This document shows, one piece after another, positions 24,360 to 32,919 of a stretch of DNA of 64,000 nt. This DNA comes from Clostridia bacterium (lineage in GTDB: Bacteria > Bacillota > Clostridia > Oscillospirales > CAG-382). The position numbers and the translations under genes are program-made. The notes beneath the pieces are model-generated. The model had not been told where the DNA came from. It did no database searches and saw nothing but the letters and a program-made list of their open reading frames with translations. Where the stretch lies: assembly GCA_017429165.1 (NCBI GenBank), contig JAFRPL010000007.1, positions 62,001-126,000 of the forward strand, in the 5' to 3' direction. Within the stretch, counting starts at the first letter, position 1; every line of letters begins with the position of its first letter.

Positions 24360-26159
24360 ATGATACGTGCTCATGTTCTTATCTGCGGCGGCACCGGCTG
24401 TACCTCGTCCAACAGCCCCGCTATTGCGAAAGCGCTTGAAGCAGAGCTCGAAGCCAAAGGGCTTCAGGACGAGATAAAGATCGTCCACACCGGCTGTTTC
24501 GGCCTTTGCGCGCTCGGTCCCATTATGATCGTTTACCCCGAAGGTATCTTCTATTCCAGAGTGAAAGTCGAAGACGTGCCCGAGATAGTCGAAGAGCATT
24601 TGCTCAAAGGACGTCCCGTCCAACGTCTGGTATACAGCGACCCCGCCAAGAACGCGATCGTCAGCGGCGACATAACCTCGCTTTCCGAAACGCGCTTCTA
24701 TAAGAGCCAGAAACGCGTTGCGCTGCGCAACTGCGGCGTTATAGATCCCGAAAATATCGACGAATACATCGCCATGCACGGCTACGAAGCGCTGGGCAAG
24801 GCGCTCACCGAAATGACGCCCGACGACGTCATAAAAGAGATACTCGATTCCGGCCTGCGCGGAAGAGGCGGCGGCGGATTCCCCACCGGCAGAAAATGGC
24901 AGTTCGCCAAAGCTTCGGTTTCGGATAAAAAATACGTCGTCTGCAACGCCGACGAAGGCGACCCCGGCGCGTTCATGGACCGTTCCGTGCTCGAAGGCGA
25001 CCCCCACGCGGTGCTCGAAGCCATGGCTATCGCCGGCTACGCAATAGGCGCCGACGAAGGCTACATCTACGTGCGCGCCGAATACCCCATAGCGGTCGCG
25101 CGTCTGCAGATCGCCATCAAGCAGGCGCATGAATACGGCCTGCTGGGAAAAGACATATTCGGTACCGGTTTCAACTTTGATATCAAGCTCCGTCTCGGCG
25201 CCGGCGCGTTCGTCTGCGGCGAAGAGACCGCGCTGCTCACCTCCATAGAAGGCAACCGCGGCGAACCCAGGCCCCGTCCTCCGTTCCCCGCTGTCAAAGG
25301 TCTGTTCGGCCAGCCCACCATCATAAACAACGTCGAAACGTTCGCCAACGTGGCGCAGATCATCCTCAACGGCGCCAAATGGTTCGCTTCCATGGGCACC
25401 GAAAAATCCAAAGGCACCAAGATCTTCGCGCTCGGCGGCAAGATCACACACACCGGACTCGTCGAGATCCCCATGGGCACCACGCTCCGCACCATCATCG
25501 AAGAGATCGGCGGCGGCTGCCCCAACGGCAAGAAATTCAAAGCCGTGCAGACCGGCGGTCCTTCCGGCGGATGCATACCCGCTTCGCTCATCGACACCCC
25601 CGTCGATTACGACACGCTCACCGCAATGGGCTGCATGATGGGTTCCGGCGGTATGATAGTAATGGACGAAGACAACTGCATGGTCGATATAGCCAAGTTC
25701 TTCCTGGGCTTCATAGTCGACGAATCCTGCGGTAAATGCACTCCCTGCCGCATAGGCACCAGAAGGATGCTCGACATCCTCACCCGCATCACCGAAGGCA
25801 AGGGTCAGGACGGCGATATCGAACGCCTCGAAGAGCTCGCCAACACCATCAAGGCGACCGCGCTCTGCGGACTCGGCCAGACCGCGCCCAACCCCGTACT
25901 CGCCACCATCAAATTCTTCCGTGACGAATACGAAGCTCATATTTACGAAAAACGCTGCCCCGCCGGCCACTGCAAAGCGCTTGCGAGATACACCATCGAT
26001 CCCGAAAAGTGCAAGGGCTGCTCCGCGTGCTCCAGAAAATGCCCCGTCAACGCCATCAGCGGCGTAGTCAAGTCCCCGTTCGTGATCGATCAGAACAAAT
26101 GCATCAAGTGCGGCACCTGCCTGGAAACCTGCAAGTTCGGCGCCATAAGCAAGAAATAA
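24360..26159 (+). CDS. hydB: NADH-binding hydrogenase subunit, NuoF/HydB-like
   Basis: The NAD(H)-oxidising flavoprotein subunit. 599 residues: N-terminal thioredoxin-fold [2Fe-2S] (C9, C14, C46, C50); NuoF core with FMN/NADH loop LRGRGGGGFPTGRKW (about 165-180) and NADEGDPGAFMDR; SLBB-like part; [4Fe-4S] site SCGKCTPCRIGT plus a later Cys (LCGLGQT); and a C-terminal pair of ferredoxin motifs (CKGCSACSRKCP and CIKCGTCLETC). This domain order is that of electron-bifurcating HydB. GGAGG lies 7-9 nt upstream. With HydA and HydC it would use NADH plus reduced ferredoxin to make H2. Confidence 0.96.
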   Translation: MIRAHVLICGGTGCTSSNSPAIAKALEAELEAKGLQDEIKIVHTGCFGLCALGPIMIVYPEGIFYSRVKVEDVPEIVEEHLLKGRPVQRLVYSDPAKNAIVSGDITSLSETRFYKSQKRVALRNCGVIDPENIDEYIAMHGYEALGKALTEMTPDDVIKEILDSGLRGRGGGGFPTGRKWQFAKASVSDKKYVVCNADEGDPGAFMDRSVLEGDPHAVLEAMAIAGYAIGADEGYIYVRAEYPIAVARLQIAIKQAHEYGLLGKDIFGTGFNFDIKLRLGAGAFVCGEETALLTSIEGNRGEPRPRPPFPAVKGLFGQPTIINNVETFANVAQIILNGAKWFASMGTEKSKGTKIFALGGKITHTGLVEIPMGTTLRTIIEEIGGGCPNGKKFKAVQTGGPSGGCIPASLIDTPVDYDTLTAMGCMMGSGGMIVMDEDNCMVDIAKFFLGFIVDESCGKCTPCRIGTRRMLDILTRITEGKGQDGDIERLEELANTIKATALCGLGQTAPNPVLATIKFFRDEYEAHIYEKRCPAGHCKALARYTIDPEKCKGCSACSRKCPVNAISGVVKSPFVIDQNKCIKCGTCLETCKFGAISKK

Positions 26160-26172
26160 GGGAGGAACGAAA

Positions 26173-27912
26173 ATGAATAAAGTTAATCTTACAATAGACG
26201 GCGTAAAGGTTTGCGTTCCCGCTGACTATACCGTACTCGAAGCCGCCCGCGAAGCCAACGTCAACATCCCCACGCTGTGCTATCTCAAAGACGTACAGCA
26301 GATCGGCGCTTGCCGTATATGCCTCGTTGAAGGCGGCGGACGCGGACTTCAGGCGGCGTGCGTGCTCCCCGTTGCCGAAGGTATGGATATAAAGACCAAC
26401 ACTCCCAAGATCCGTGCCGCGAGAAAGATCAATCTGGAACTGCTCCTTTCCAACCATAACCGCGAATGCACCAGCTGCATTCGCAACCGCAACTGCGAAC
26501 TTCAGCAGCTGTGCAACGAATACGACGTCGACGGATATCCTTTCGATTCCGGCAAGCTTCCCGAATCGAACGTCGACGACATCTCGCCTTCCATAGTCCG
26601 CGACAACAGCAAGTGCATACTCTGCCGCCGCTGCGTGGCGACCTGCAACAACGTTCAGCAGATCGGCGCCATAGGCGTTTCCAAGCGCGGTATGAAGAGC
26701 GTCGTAGGCGTTGTTTACGGCAAATCGCTCGCCGATTCGCCCTGCATCAACTGCGGCCAGTGCATAGTCGCCTGCCCGACCGGCGCTCTGCACGAAAAAG
26801 ATTCCACCAAAGAAGTCTGGGCGGCGCTCGCCGATCCCGATCTCCACGTCGTGGTACAGCCCGCTCCCGCGGTACGCGCCGCGCTGGGCGAAGAATTCGG
26901 AATGCCCGTAGGCACTTCGGTCACCGGCAAGCTCGCGGCTTCTCTGCGCAGACTCGGCTTTGACAAAGTGTTCGACACCGATTTCGCAGCCGACGTCACA
27001 ATAATGGAAGAAGGCACCGAATTCATCAACCGCCTCACGAACAACGGAGTGCTTCCTCTGATCACTTCCTGCTCGCCCGGCTGGATCAAATACTGCGAGA
27101 CCTTCTACCCCGAATTCCTGCCCAACCTTTCCACCTGCAAATCCCCGCACGAAATGGGCGGTGCGCTCATAAAATCTTATTACGCCGAAAAGAACGGCAT
27201 AGACCCCAAGAAGATATTCACCGTTTCCGTAATGCCCTGCACCGCAAAGAAATTCGAAGCCAAGCGCGAAGAACTCGGCAATAACGGCCTTCAGGACGTC
27301 GATGCGGTCATCACTACCAGAGAACTGGCGCGTATGATCCGCACCGCGGGCATCGACTTCAACCATCTGCCCGACGAAGATTTCGACGACCTCATGGGCG
27401 AATCCACCGGCGCTGCCGTTATATTCGGCGCCACCGGCGGCGTTATGGAAGCCGCGCTCCGCACCGTCTATGAAGTAGTCACCGGCAAAGAGCTCGAAAA
27501 AGTCGATTTCAAAGCCGTTCGCGGCACCAAAGGGATCAAGGAAGCCACCATCGACGTGGGCGGCAGAAAAGTCCGCGTGGCGGTCGCCAACGGCACCGGC
27601 AACGCGAGCAAACTGCTCGAAAAAGTCAAGGCCGGCGCAAAGTATGACTTTATCGAAGTCATGGGCTGCCCGGGCGGCTGCGTGACCGGCGGCGGTCAGC
27701 CGATAATCAATTCCAAGGATCTGTGCTATATCGACGCAAAAGCGCTCAGAGCAAAGGCGCTTTATACCGAAGACAAGAACAAGGGACTGCGCAAATCCCA
27801 CGAGAATCCCGAAGTCAAAAAGCTTTACAAAGATTATCTCGGCAAGCCCAACGGACACAAGGCGCACGAACTGCTCCACACGCATTACGTGCCCAGACCC
27901 AAATACAAATAA
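26173..27912 (+). CDS. hydA: NADH-dependent [FeFe] hydrogenase catalytic subunit
   Basis: 579 residues with the full modular set: N-terminal [2Fe-2S] (C36, C47, C50, C63); His-Cys cluster (H95, C99, C102, C108); two [4Fe-4S] (C148-C158 and C191-C201); the H-domain with L1 ITSCSPGW (C300, Ser 301), L2 MPCTAKK (C355) and L3 MGCPGGCVTGGG (C499, C503); and a small-subunit-type tail (CYIDAKALRAKALY). Ser 301 stands where many enzymes have a second Cys. It is 13 nt after hydB with GGGAGG upstream. This is the main H2-producing subunit. Confidence 0.97.
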   Translation: MNKVNLTIDGVKVCVPADYTVLEAAREANVNIPTLCYLKDVQQIGACRICLVEGGGRGLQAACVLPVAEGMDIKTNTPKIRAARKINLELLLSNHNRECTSCIRNRNCELQQLCNEYDVDGYPFDSGKLPESNVDDISPSIVRDNSKCILCRRCVATCNNVQQIGAIGVSKRGMKSVVGVVYGKSLADSPCINCGQCIVACPTGALHEKDSTKEVWAALADPDLHVVVQPAPAVRAALGEEFGMPVGTSVTGKLAASLRRLGFDKVFDTDFAADVTIMEEGTEFINRLTNNGVLPLITSCSPGWIKYCETFYPEFLPNLSTCKSPHEMGGALIKSYYAEKNGIDPKKIFTVSVMPCTAKKFEAKREELGNNGLQDVDAVITTRELARMIRTAGIDFNHLPDEDFDDLMGESTGAAVIFGATGGVMEAALRTVYEVVTGKELEKVDFKAVRGTKGIKEATIDVGGRKVRVAVANGTGNASKLLEKVKAGAKYDFIEVMGCPGGCVTGGGQPIINSKDLCYIDAKALRAKALYTEDKNKGLRKSHENPEVKKLYKDYLGKPNGHKAHELLHTHYVPRPKYK

Positions 27913-28027
27913 TAAGCGCCGGGCGGCGTAAAACCGCATGAGCGCAGACGAGTGCAGCTTTTGGCTTTGTGCAAACATACGGCAAAAGCTGCACCGTTTT
28001 ATAAAAACTGAAAAAGAGGTAAAGTAT

Positions 28028-28822
28028 ATGAACGTTAAGACAGCGCTTGTCACCGGAGGAACTTCCGGCATAGGGCTCGCCGCCGCAAAAGCGCTCGCCG
28101 AAAAAGGCGTTAAGGTATACTGTATGAGCCGCCGCGCATTTGAATGCGAAGGAATGAGCCACGTGTGCGCCGACGTCACGGACTACGGGCAGGTCAAAGC
28201 CGCCGTGGACGGGATAGTCGCCGCGGAAGGCGGCATAGACCTGGTCGTCAACTGCGCGGGCAGCGGAATATCAGGCGCAGTGGAATTCACAGAACCAGCC
28301 GACGCGCGTTTCCAGCTCGAAGTCAACTTTTTCGGGACCGTCAACGTGAACAAGGCGGTCATTCCGCATATGCGCAGATCCGGCGGCGGAAGGATAGTCA
28401 ACATCAGCTCGGTCGGAGCGCCTGCGGCGCTGCCGTTCCAGGCGTTCTATTCGGCCTCCAAAGCGGCGATCAACACCTACACCTGCGCGCTGATAAACGA
28501 ACTGCGCCCGTTCGGCATAAGCGTGACCGCCGTGATGCCCGGCGACATAAAGACCGGCTTCACCGCCGCGCGCAAAAAGAATACCGCCGGTGACGACGTC
28601 TACGGCGGAAGGATTGAGCGCAGCGTGGCGCGCATGGAACACGACGAGCAAAACGGTATGTCGCCCGAAAAAGCGGCGAAGACGATTTGCCGCGTATGCT
28701 TCAAAAAGCGCGTTAAGCCGCTTTATGCCATAGGCTTTTCATATAAAGCGGTGTGCGTGCTTTTAAAGCTTCTCCCCTGCTCGCTGGGGAACCGCGTTAT
28801 AGGCGGAATGTACGCCAAATGA
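28028..28822 (+). CDS. short-chain dehydrogenase/reductase
   Basis: 264 residues with the classical SDR set: TGGTSGIG cofactor loop, NCAGSG, ISSVGAPAALPFQAFYSASKAA (catalytic Ser, Tyr, Lys) and PGDIKTG. The Arg at about 24-25 (SRRAF) after the second strand hints at NADP(H). The C-terminal 60 residues are more hydrophobic and basic (VKPLYAIGFSYKAVCVLLKLL), so it may touch the membrane. GAGG lies 11 nt upstream of ATG 28028. It is 115 nt after hydA with no promoter seen, so probably the last gene of the hydrogenase transcript; a functional link is not shown. Substrate unknown. Confidence 0.9.
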   Translation: MNVKTALVTGGTSGIGLAAAKALAEKGVKVYCMSRRAFECEGMSHVCADVTDYGQVKAAVDGIVAAEGGIDLVVNCAGSGISGAVEFTEPADARFQLEVNFFGTVNVNKAVIPHMRRSGGGRIVNISSVGAPAALPFQAFYSASKAAINTYTCALINELRPFGISVTAVMPGDIKTGFTAARKKNTAGDDVYGGRIERSVARMEHDEQNGMSPEKAAKTICRVCFKKRVKPLYAIGFSYKAVCVLLKLLPCSLGNRVIGGMYAK

Positions 28823-28835
28823 TCTGTGTACGGCA

Positions 28836-28878
28836 GTAAAAACGCCCTGCAAAGCAAACGCTTTGCAGGGCGTTTCGT
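28836..28878. terminator. strong bidirectional terminator
   Basis: 15-bp perfect stem (28841-28855?/28860-28874, AACGCCCTGCAAAGC with its complement) with an AAAC loop; T-rich on both outer sides. Separates the SDR gene (plus) from htpG (minus). Confidence 0.93.
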
Positions 28879-28884
28879 TATGCG

Positions 28885-30651
28885 TTATATCAGCGTGAGC
28901 AGTTCGGTGTTGAGCTTGACGAACTCCTCGGTCTCTTCGGGAGTGAACCGGCGCGAAAGCATAAGCGCCGACATATAGATCTGTTTTGCCGCGAGCTTGC
29001 GGCGCGCGTCGTCGAGTTCCGGAAGCCGCGCGACCGCTTTTGAAGAAGTGTTGACGGTGAGCGTTTCGTCGGGAGCGCCGCTTTCGCCCAGCCCGTACAT
29101 ACGCATCATCTCACGCATACGGCGCATCTCCTCGCTGACGGTGATTACCGCTGGAGCAGAATCTTCGCCTAAAGACGCGAATTTGATATCCTCGGGCTTT
29201 TTGCCCGAAACTTCGGCGAAAAGGCTTGCGAGCGTCTCGTCGTTTTCGGCGGCGTCGCCCAGCGCTTCCACGCCGGAATCTATGCGGCGGAATTTGACTT
29301 TTTCGTTTTTGCTTTCCAAAAACTGCATAAACTGCGTGTCGACCATGCGCGGCGCTTCGACCACTTTTATCCCTTTGGCGTTGTAGGCGGAAATATAATA
29401 GCTCTGGGTTTCTTTTTCGGCGGTATAATAGACCGTGCCTTCGTCCTTGCCTTCGAGATATTCGCCCGCGGTCACGAGCTTGCCGTCGGTCAGGCGGAAC
29501 ATTATCGTGTCCTTGACGCGGTCGTAGAACTTTTCGTCGCGCATACAGCCGTAGCGCAGGAACAGCGAAAGATCGGCGTAATTCTTTTCGAGCTCTTCCC
29601 TTTCGGTATTGAACAGCTGAACGAAACGGTCGGCGACCTTTTTGGAAATATGCTGCGAGACCTTGTTCACGTAGGTGTTGGTCTGCAGATAACTTCTGGA
29701 AACGTTGAGCGGCAGTTCGGGACAGTCGAGCACGCCCTTGACGTAGATAAGGTAGTTTGGCAGGACTTCTTTGATGCTTTCCGAAACGAAGACCTGGTTG
29801 TAATACAGGCTGACCTTCGGCTCGACGGGTTCAAATTCGTTCTTGACGCGCGGGAAGAAAAGTATCCCTTTGAAATTGAGCGGATAATCGGCGTTGATAT
29901 GGACGTACATCAGCGGCGCTTCGTAATCGCCCGTGAGCTTTTTGTAGAATTCGTCGTACTGTTCTTTGGTGCAGTCCTTGGGGTTCCTCTGCCAGAGCGG
30001 ATCGGTGTCGTTGATCTGCTCGCTTTTACCGTCTTCTTCAAAAAAGACCGGCACGGGCATAAAAGCGCAGTATTTCTTGAGTATCGATTTGATCTTTTCG
30101 CAATCGAGATACGAAGTCTCGTCTTCGGAAATATGCATGATGACGTCGGTACCGCGCTCGGCGCGTTCGCATTCCGACATTTCGTATTCGCCGTTTTCGT
30201 CGCACACCCAGCGGACGGCGGGCGAGCCGTCGTACGACCTGGTGACGATCTCGGCCTTTTGCGAGACCATGAACACCGAATAGAACCCCAAGCCGAAATG
30301 GCCTATGATGCCCGACGAATTGCCGTCTTTGGATTCGTATTTGTCGATGAATTCCAAAGCGCCGGAAAGCGCGATCTGGTTGATGTAGCGCTTCACTTCG
30401 TCGGCGGTCATGCCTATGCCGTTATCCGAAACGGCGAGCGTGCCGGCGTCTTTGTCGAGCGAGACGGTGATCTTGTATTCGCCGCCGGATTCGCATTCGC
30501 CCAGCGATACCAGCCGTTTTAGCTTGGTGACCGCGTCGCAGGAATTGGAGACCACTTCGCGCAGGAAAATATCCTTATCGGAATACAGCCAGCGTTTTAT
30601 GACCGGAAAAATGTTTTGTGTGCTGACGGATATACCGCCTTTTTCTTGCAT
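28885..30651 (-). CDS. htpG: molecular chaperone HtpG (Hsp90)
   Basis: Bacterial Hsp90, an ATP-dependent chaperone. 588 residues: GHKL ATPase N-domain with REVVSNSCDAVTKLKRL, VSDNGIGMT and GHFGLGFYSVF; middle domain with LYYNQVFVSESIKEVLPNY, CPELPLNVSRSYLQ; a short C-domain. ATG 30651 has GAAGGA 6 nt upstream; the in-frame TTG at 30669 has no ribosome site. It is slightly shorter than most homologues (about 620). No promoter is visible between it and the hairpin at 30684-30708, so it may be transcribed from prfB through that hairpin. Confidence 0.97.
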   Translation of the reverse strand: MQEKGGISVSTQNIFPVIKRWLYSDKDIFLREVVSNSCDAVTKLKRLVSLGECESGGEYKITVSLDKDAGTLAVSDNGIGMTADEVKRYINQIALSGALEFIDKYESKDGNSSGIIGHFGLGFYSVFMVSQKAEIVTRSYDGSPAVRWVCDENGEYEMSECERAERGTDVIMHISEDETSYLDCEKIKSILKKYCAFMPVPVFFEEDGKSEQINDTDPLWQRNPKDCTKEQYDEFYKKLTGDYEAPLMYVHINADYPLNFKGILFFPRVKNEFEPVEPKVSLYYNQVFVSESIKEVLPNYLIYVKGVLDCPELPLNVSRSYLQTNTYVNKVSQHISKKVADRFVQLFNTEREELEKNYADLSLFLRYGCMRDEKFYDRVKDTIMFRLTDGKLVTAGEYLEGKDEGTVYYTAEKETQSYYISAYNAKGIKVVEAPRMVDTQFMQFLESKNEKVKFRRIDSGVEALGDAAENDETLASLFAEVSGKKPEDIKFASLGEDSAPAVITVSEEMRRMREMMRMYGLGESGAPDETLTVNTSSKAVARLPELDDARRKLAAKQIYMSALMLSRRFTPEETEEFVKLNTELLTLI

Positions 30652-30670
30652 AACTATTCCTTCTTTCAAA

Positions 30671-30708
30671 ACAATAAAAATCTGCCGGGCCCCGTATGGC
30701 TGCCCGGC
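30671..30708 (-). terminator. terminator or attenuator between the 139-residue gene and htpG
   Basis: 7-bp GC-only stem (30684-30690 with 30702-30708), 11-nt loop, followed on the minus strand by AGATTTTTATTGTTTT. It ends 41 nt after the stop at 30750 and just before the htpG ribosome site. Confidence 0.8.
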
Positions 30709-30749
30709 AAAAGTTTGGTATTTCGCTTATGTCACGAACAGCCGAAAGA

Positions 30750-31169
30750 TCAGGCGTTTTCGTTTTCTTCGCCGCCGGGAGCGTCTTCGTCGCAGTTGCC
30801 ACAGCAGCAGTCTTCGCCTTCGTTTTCGAAATTGCAGAAAACGTCGTCTTCGTCAAACGATTCGCCGAAGAGATCCTCGTCTTCTTCATCGTGCTCTTCT
30901 TCAGGGCGGCAGTTTTTCTTTTTGCCGAAAACCACGAGCAGCGCGCCGATGACTCCGCTAACGGCGGCGACCGCGGCGAAAGTTTTGGCAAGCGTGCGTT
31001 TTTTGCCCCAAAGGACTATGCTCAGCACAGTGAACACGGCGGACTGCACTATGAGCGAAATGCCCGCGATAAGACCGATCTTTTCTTCGTTTTCGATCTT
31101 GGGAAGCTCTTCTTTGATCTTGGGAAGATCCACGTTGATCTTGGGAAGTTCAACTTTAAAGTTTTTCAT
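30750..31169 (-). CDS. hypothetical protein with two membrane segments and acidic tail
   Basis: 139 residues, unrecognised. Residues 1-25 contain three repeats of a seven-residue unit ending LPKI (VELPKI, VDLPKI, EELPKI). Two hydrophobic segments follow: about 31-54 (IGLIAGISLIVQSAVFTVLS) and 62-82 (AKTFAAVAAVSGVIGALLVV). The tail is strongly acidic with five Cys near the end (CNFENEGEDCCCGNC), a possible metal site. AGGGGG lies 7 nt upstream of the ATG. It lies 20 nt after prfB, so in one transcript with it. Confidence 0.72.
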   Translation of the reverse strand: MKNFKVELPKINVDLPKIKEELPKIENEEKIGLIAGISLIVQSAVFTVLSIVLWGKKRTLAKTFAAVAAVSGVIGALLVVFGKKKNCRPEEEHDEEDEDLFGESFDEDDVFCNFENEGEDCCCGNCDEDAPGGEENENA

Positions 31170-31189
31170 AAATAATCCCCCTTAAATAA

Positions 31190-32302
31190 TTAACTCTTTA
31201 CAAGCGACCTGAGGTATGCGTCTATGAAACCTTCGAGATCGCCGTCCATTACTGCGGAAATGTTGCCTGTTTCGTAGCCGGTGCGGTTGTCTTTTACCAG
31301 AGTGTACGGCATAAACACGTAGGAACGGATCTGACTGCCCCATTCTATGTTCATCTTTACGCCCTGTATATCTTCCACTTTTTCAAGATGCTCGCGCTCT
31401 TTGATCTCCAAAAGTTTGCTCTTGAGCATACGCATGGCGGTCTCTTTGTTCTGGACCTGGCTGCGTTCGGTCTGGCAGCCGACCACTATGCCCGTGGGAA
31501 GATGCGTTATGCGGATCGCAGAATCGGTCTTGTTGATGTGCTGCCCGCCCGCGCCCGAAGAGCGGTGCGCTTCGACTTTGATATCCTCGTCGCGGATCTC
31601 GATGTTTTTAAGGTCGTCGGTGAATTCGGGCATGACTTCGACCGAAGCGAACGAAGTGTGCCTTCTGCCCGAAGCGTCGAACGGCGAAACGCGCACCAGA
31701 CGGTGTACGCCCGATTCGCTTTTAAGAAGCCCGTAGGCGTTTTCGCCGCTTATAAGCACCGAAACGGCTTTGATGCCGGCCTCGTCGCCGTCTAAATAGT
31801 CGAGCACTTTTACCTTGAATTTGCTGCGCTCGGCAAAACGGCAGTACATTCGGTAAAGCATCTCCGCCCAGTCCTGCGCCTCGGTGCCGCCCGCGCCGGG
31901 GTGAATGGAAAGTATGGCGTTGTTGGCGTCGTATTCGCCGGAAAGCATAACGGCTATGCGCTGCGCGTCGTACCGTTTCTCGAGCTCGGTCAGCTCGGGG
32001 ATCAGCTCGTCAGCGAGTTCCTCGTCGTCGGCTTCAAGCGCCAGGTCGATCATCTCGCGCAGGTCCGAAAACGCCTTTTTAAGGTCGCAGTATTCGGTAT
32101 AAGTCGCCTTTTTGCGCTTTAGTTCGGAAAGCACTTTGCGGCTGTTGTCGGCGTCGTTCCAGAACCCCGCTTCGGCGGTGACGGATTCGAGAGACGCGAT
32201 ATCCTCGCCCAATTTGTCGGCGTTCATGGAGCTGCCGAGCGATTCTATATTTTCTTCCAGCGCTTTGATGCGCGGCATATTCTGTTCGATCTTAATAAGC
32301 AC
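31190..32302 (-). CDS. prfB: peptide chain release factor 2, no frameshift
   Basis: RF2 terminates translation at UGA and UAA. The 370 residues have the SPF stop-codon anticodon (VSPFDASGRRHTS), the GGQ catalytic motif (GAGGQHINKTDS), and HPGAGGTEAQDWAEML. Unlike E. coli and many bacteria, the N-terminal helix (QNMPRIKALEENIESL) runs straight into the rest in a single frame without an in-frame UGA and slippery CUU. Start GTG 32302 has AAGGAG 11 nt upstream. It has a full consensus promoter at 32361-32389 and is followed by the 139-residue membrane protein gene. Confidence 0.96.
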   Translation of the reverse strand: MLIKIEQNMPRIKALEENIESLGSSMNADKLGEDIASLESVTAEAGFWNDADNSRKVLSELKRKKATYTEYCDLKKAFSDLREMIDLALEADDEELADELIPELTELEKRYDAQRIAVMLSGEYDANNAILSIHPGAGGTEAQDWAEMLYRMYCRFAERSKFKVKVLDYLDGDEAGIKAVSVLISGENAYGLLKSESGVHRLVRVSPFDASGRRHTSFASVEVMPEFTDDLKNIEIRDEDIKVEAHRSSGAGGQHINKTDSAIRITHLPTGIVVGCQTERSQVQNKETAMRMLKSKLLEIKEREHLEKVEDIQGVKMNIEWGSQIRSYVFMPYTLVKDNRTGYETGNISAVMDGDLEGFIDAYLRSLVKS

Positions 32303-32360
32303 TTCTGCGTGTTCTCCTTGCGTGAGATGACAAAGGGTCTGCGCCTTTGCTCTTTATATC

Positions 32361-32389
32361 ATTATATAAGCGGCAGGGCGCATTGTCAA
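32361..32389 (-). promoter_or_regulatory. prfB promoter (full consensus)
   Basis: Minus strand TTGACA (32389-32384), 17 bp, TATAAT (32366-32361), leader about 50 nt. Confidence 0.9.
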
Positions 32390-32397
32390 GCGATTTT

Positions 32398-32432
32398 GCC
32401 GCAAAATACGCAAAAACAAAAGCTTTTGCGGC
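32398..32432 (-). repeat. inverted repeat downstream of rnpB
   Basis: 9-bp perfect inverted repeat (GCCGCAAAA at 32398-32406 with TTTTGCGGC at 32424-32432). It may help end the rnpB transcript, but no T-tract follows on the minus strand; the loop itself is T-rich. Confidence 0.4.
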
Positions 32433-32453
32433 ACAATACACCGTTTTGAGTGG

Positions 32454-32803
32454 CAAACTGTCCCTGTAAGCCGGGTTCTGTTAAAAACAATCATCTATCT
32501 TGCGTTTACGTTGCCGCAAACGTCCTTGCCACCTTTGGAGCTGCCGAGCAAGCATTGACGCTCCTTATGCGGTGTTGCTCCGGATAGGGTTTACATGGCC
32601 GTACGGTCTCCCGCACGCCGGTGAGCTCTTACCTCGCCTTTCCATCCTTACCGCGGAATACCGCGGCGGTTTATTTCTGTTGCACTGGCCCTGAAGTCGC
32701 CTTCGGCGGACGTTATCCGTTATCCTGCTCTGCGGAGCCCGGACTTTCCTCACGGCAAGACCTTTCGGTATGTTGCCGCGCGATTGTTCGGAACAGTTTG
32801 TCA
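32454..32803 (-). ncRNA. rnpB: RNase P RNA, class A
   Basis: The catalytic RNA of RNase P that trims tRNA 5' ends, about 350 nt. On the minus strand the ends CAAACTGTTCC and GGGACAGTTTG pair as P1. Conserved segments are GAGGAAAGTCCGGGCTCC, CAGGGTAACG-like GATAACGTCCGCC, CAGTGCAACAGAAA, GGTAAGGATGGAAAGGCGAG, AGAGCTCACCGG and, near the 3' end, ACAGAACCCGGCTTA. The presence of these core elements with the bacterial ancestral layout argues for class A. It has its own promoter at 32812-32840 and lies upstream of prfB. Exact ends are set from P1. Confidence 0.95.
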
Positions 32804-32811
32804 CATTACGT

Positions 32812-32840
32812 ATTATAGCACACATCGCGGTGTTTGTAAA
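32812..32840 (-). promoter_or_regulatory. rnpB promoter
   Basis: Minus strand TTTACA (32840-32835), 17 bp, TATAAT (32817-32812), with the start expected at the rnpB P1 strand. Confidence 0.85.
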
Positions 32841-32864
32841 CGGATAATTTTTATATTTTTTATG

Positions 32865-32893
32865 TTGATTATTTTAAGGTTGTGATATATAAT
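32865..32893 (+). promoter_or_regulatory. murD promoter
   Basis: TTGATT (32865-32870), 17 bp, TATAAT (32888-32893), giving a leader of about 20 nt. Divergent from rnpB; the -35 boxes are 24 bp apart. Confidence 0.8.
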
Positions 32894-32919
32894 AAGTTGA
32901 ATATGTTTTGGAGTGTGAG

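Noticed and set aside
26104-28179. 691-codon minus-strand frame opposite hydA
   Set aside because: Shadow of hydA and the SDR gene; no conserved domain and no start signal.
32200-32302. Programmed frameshift in prfB
   Set aside because: The frame is continuous from GTG 32302 and no UGA or slippery CUU was found in the usual place.
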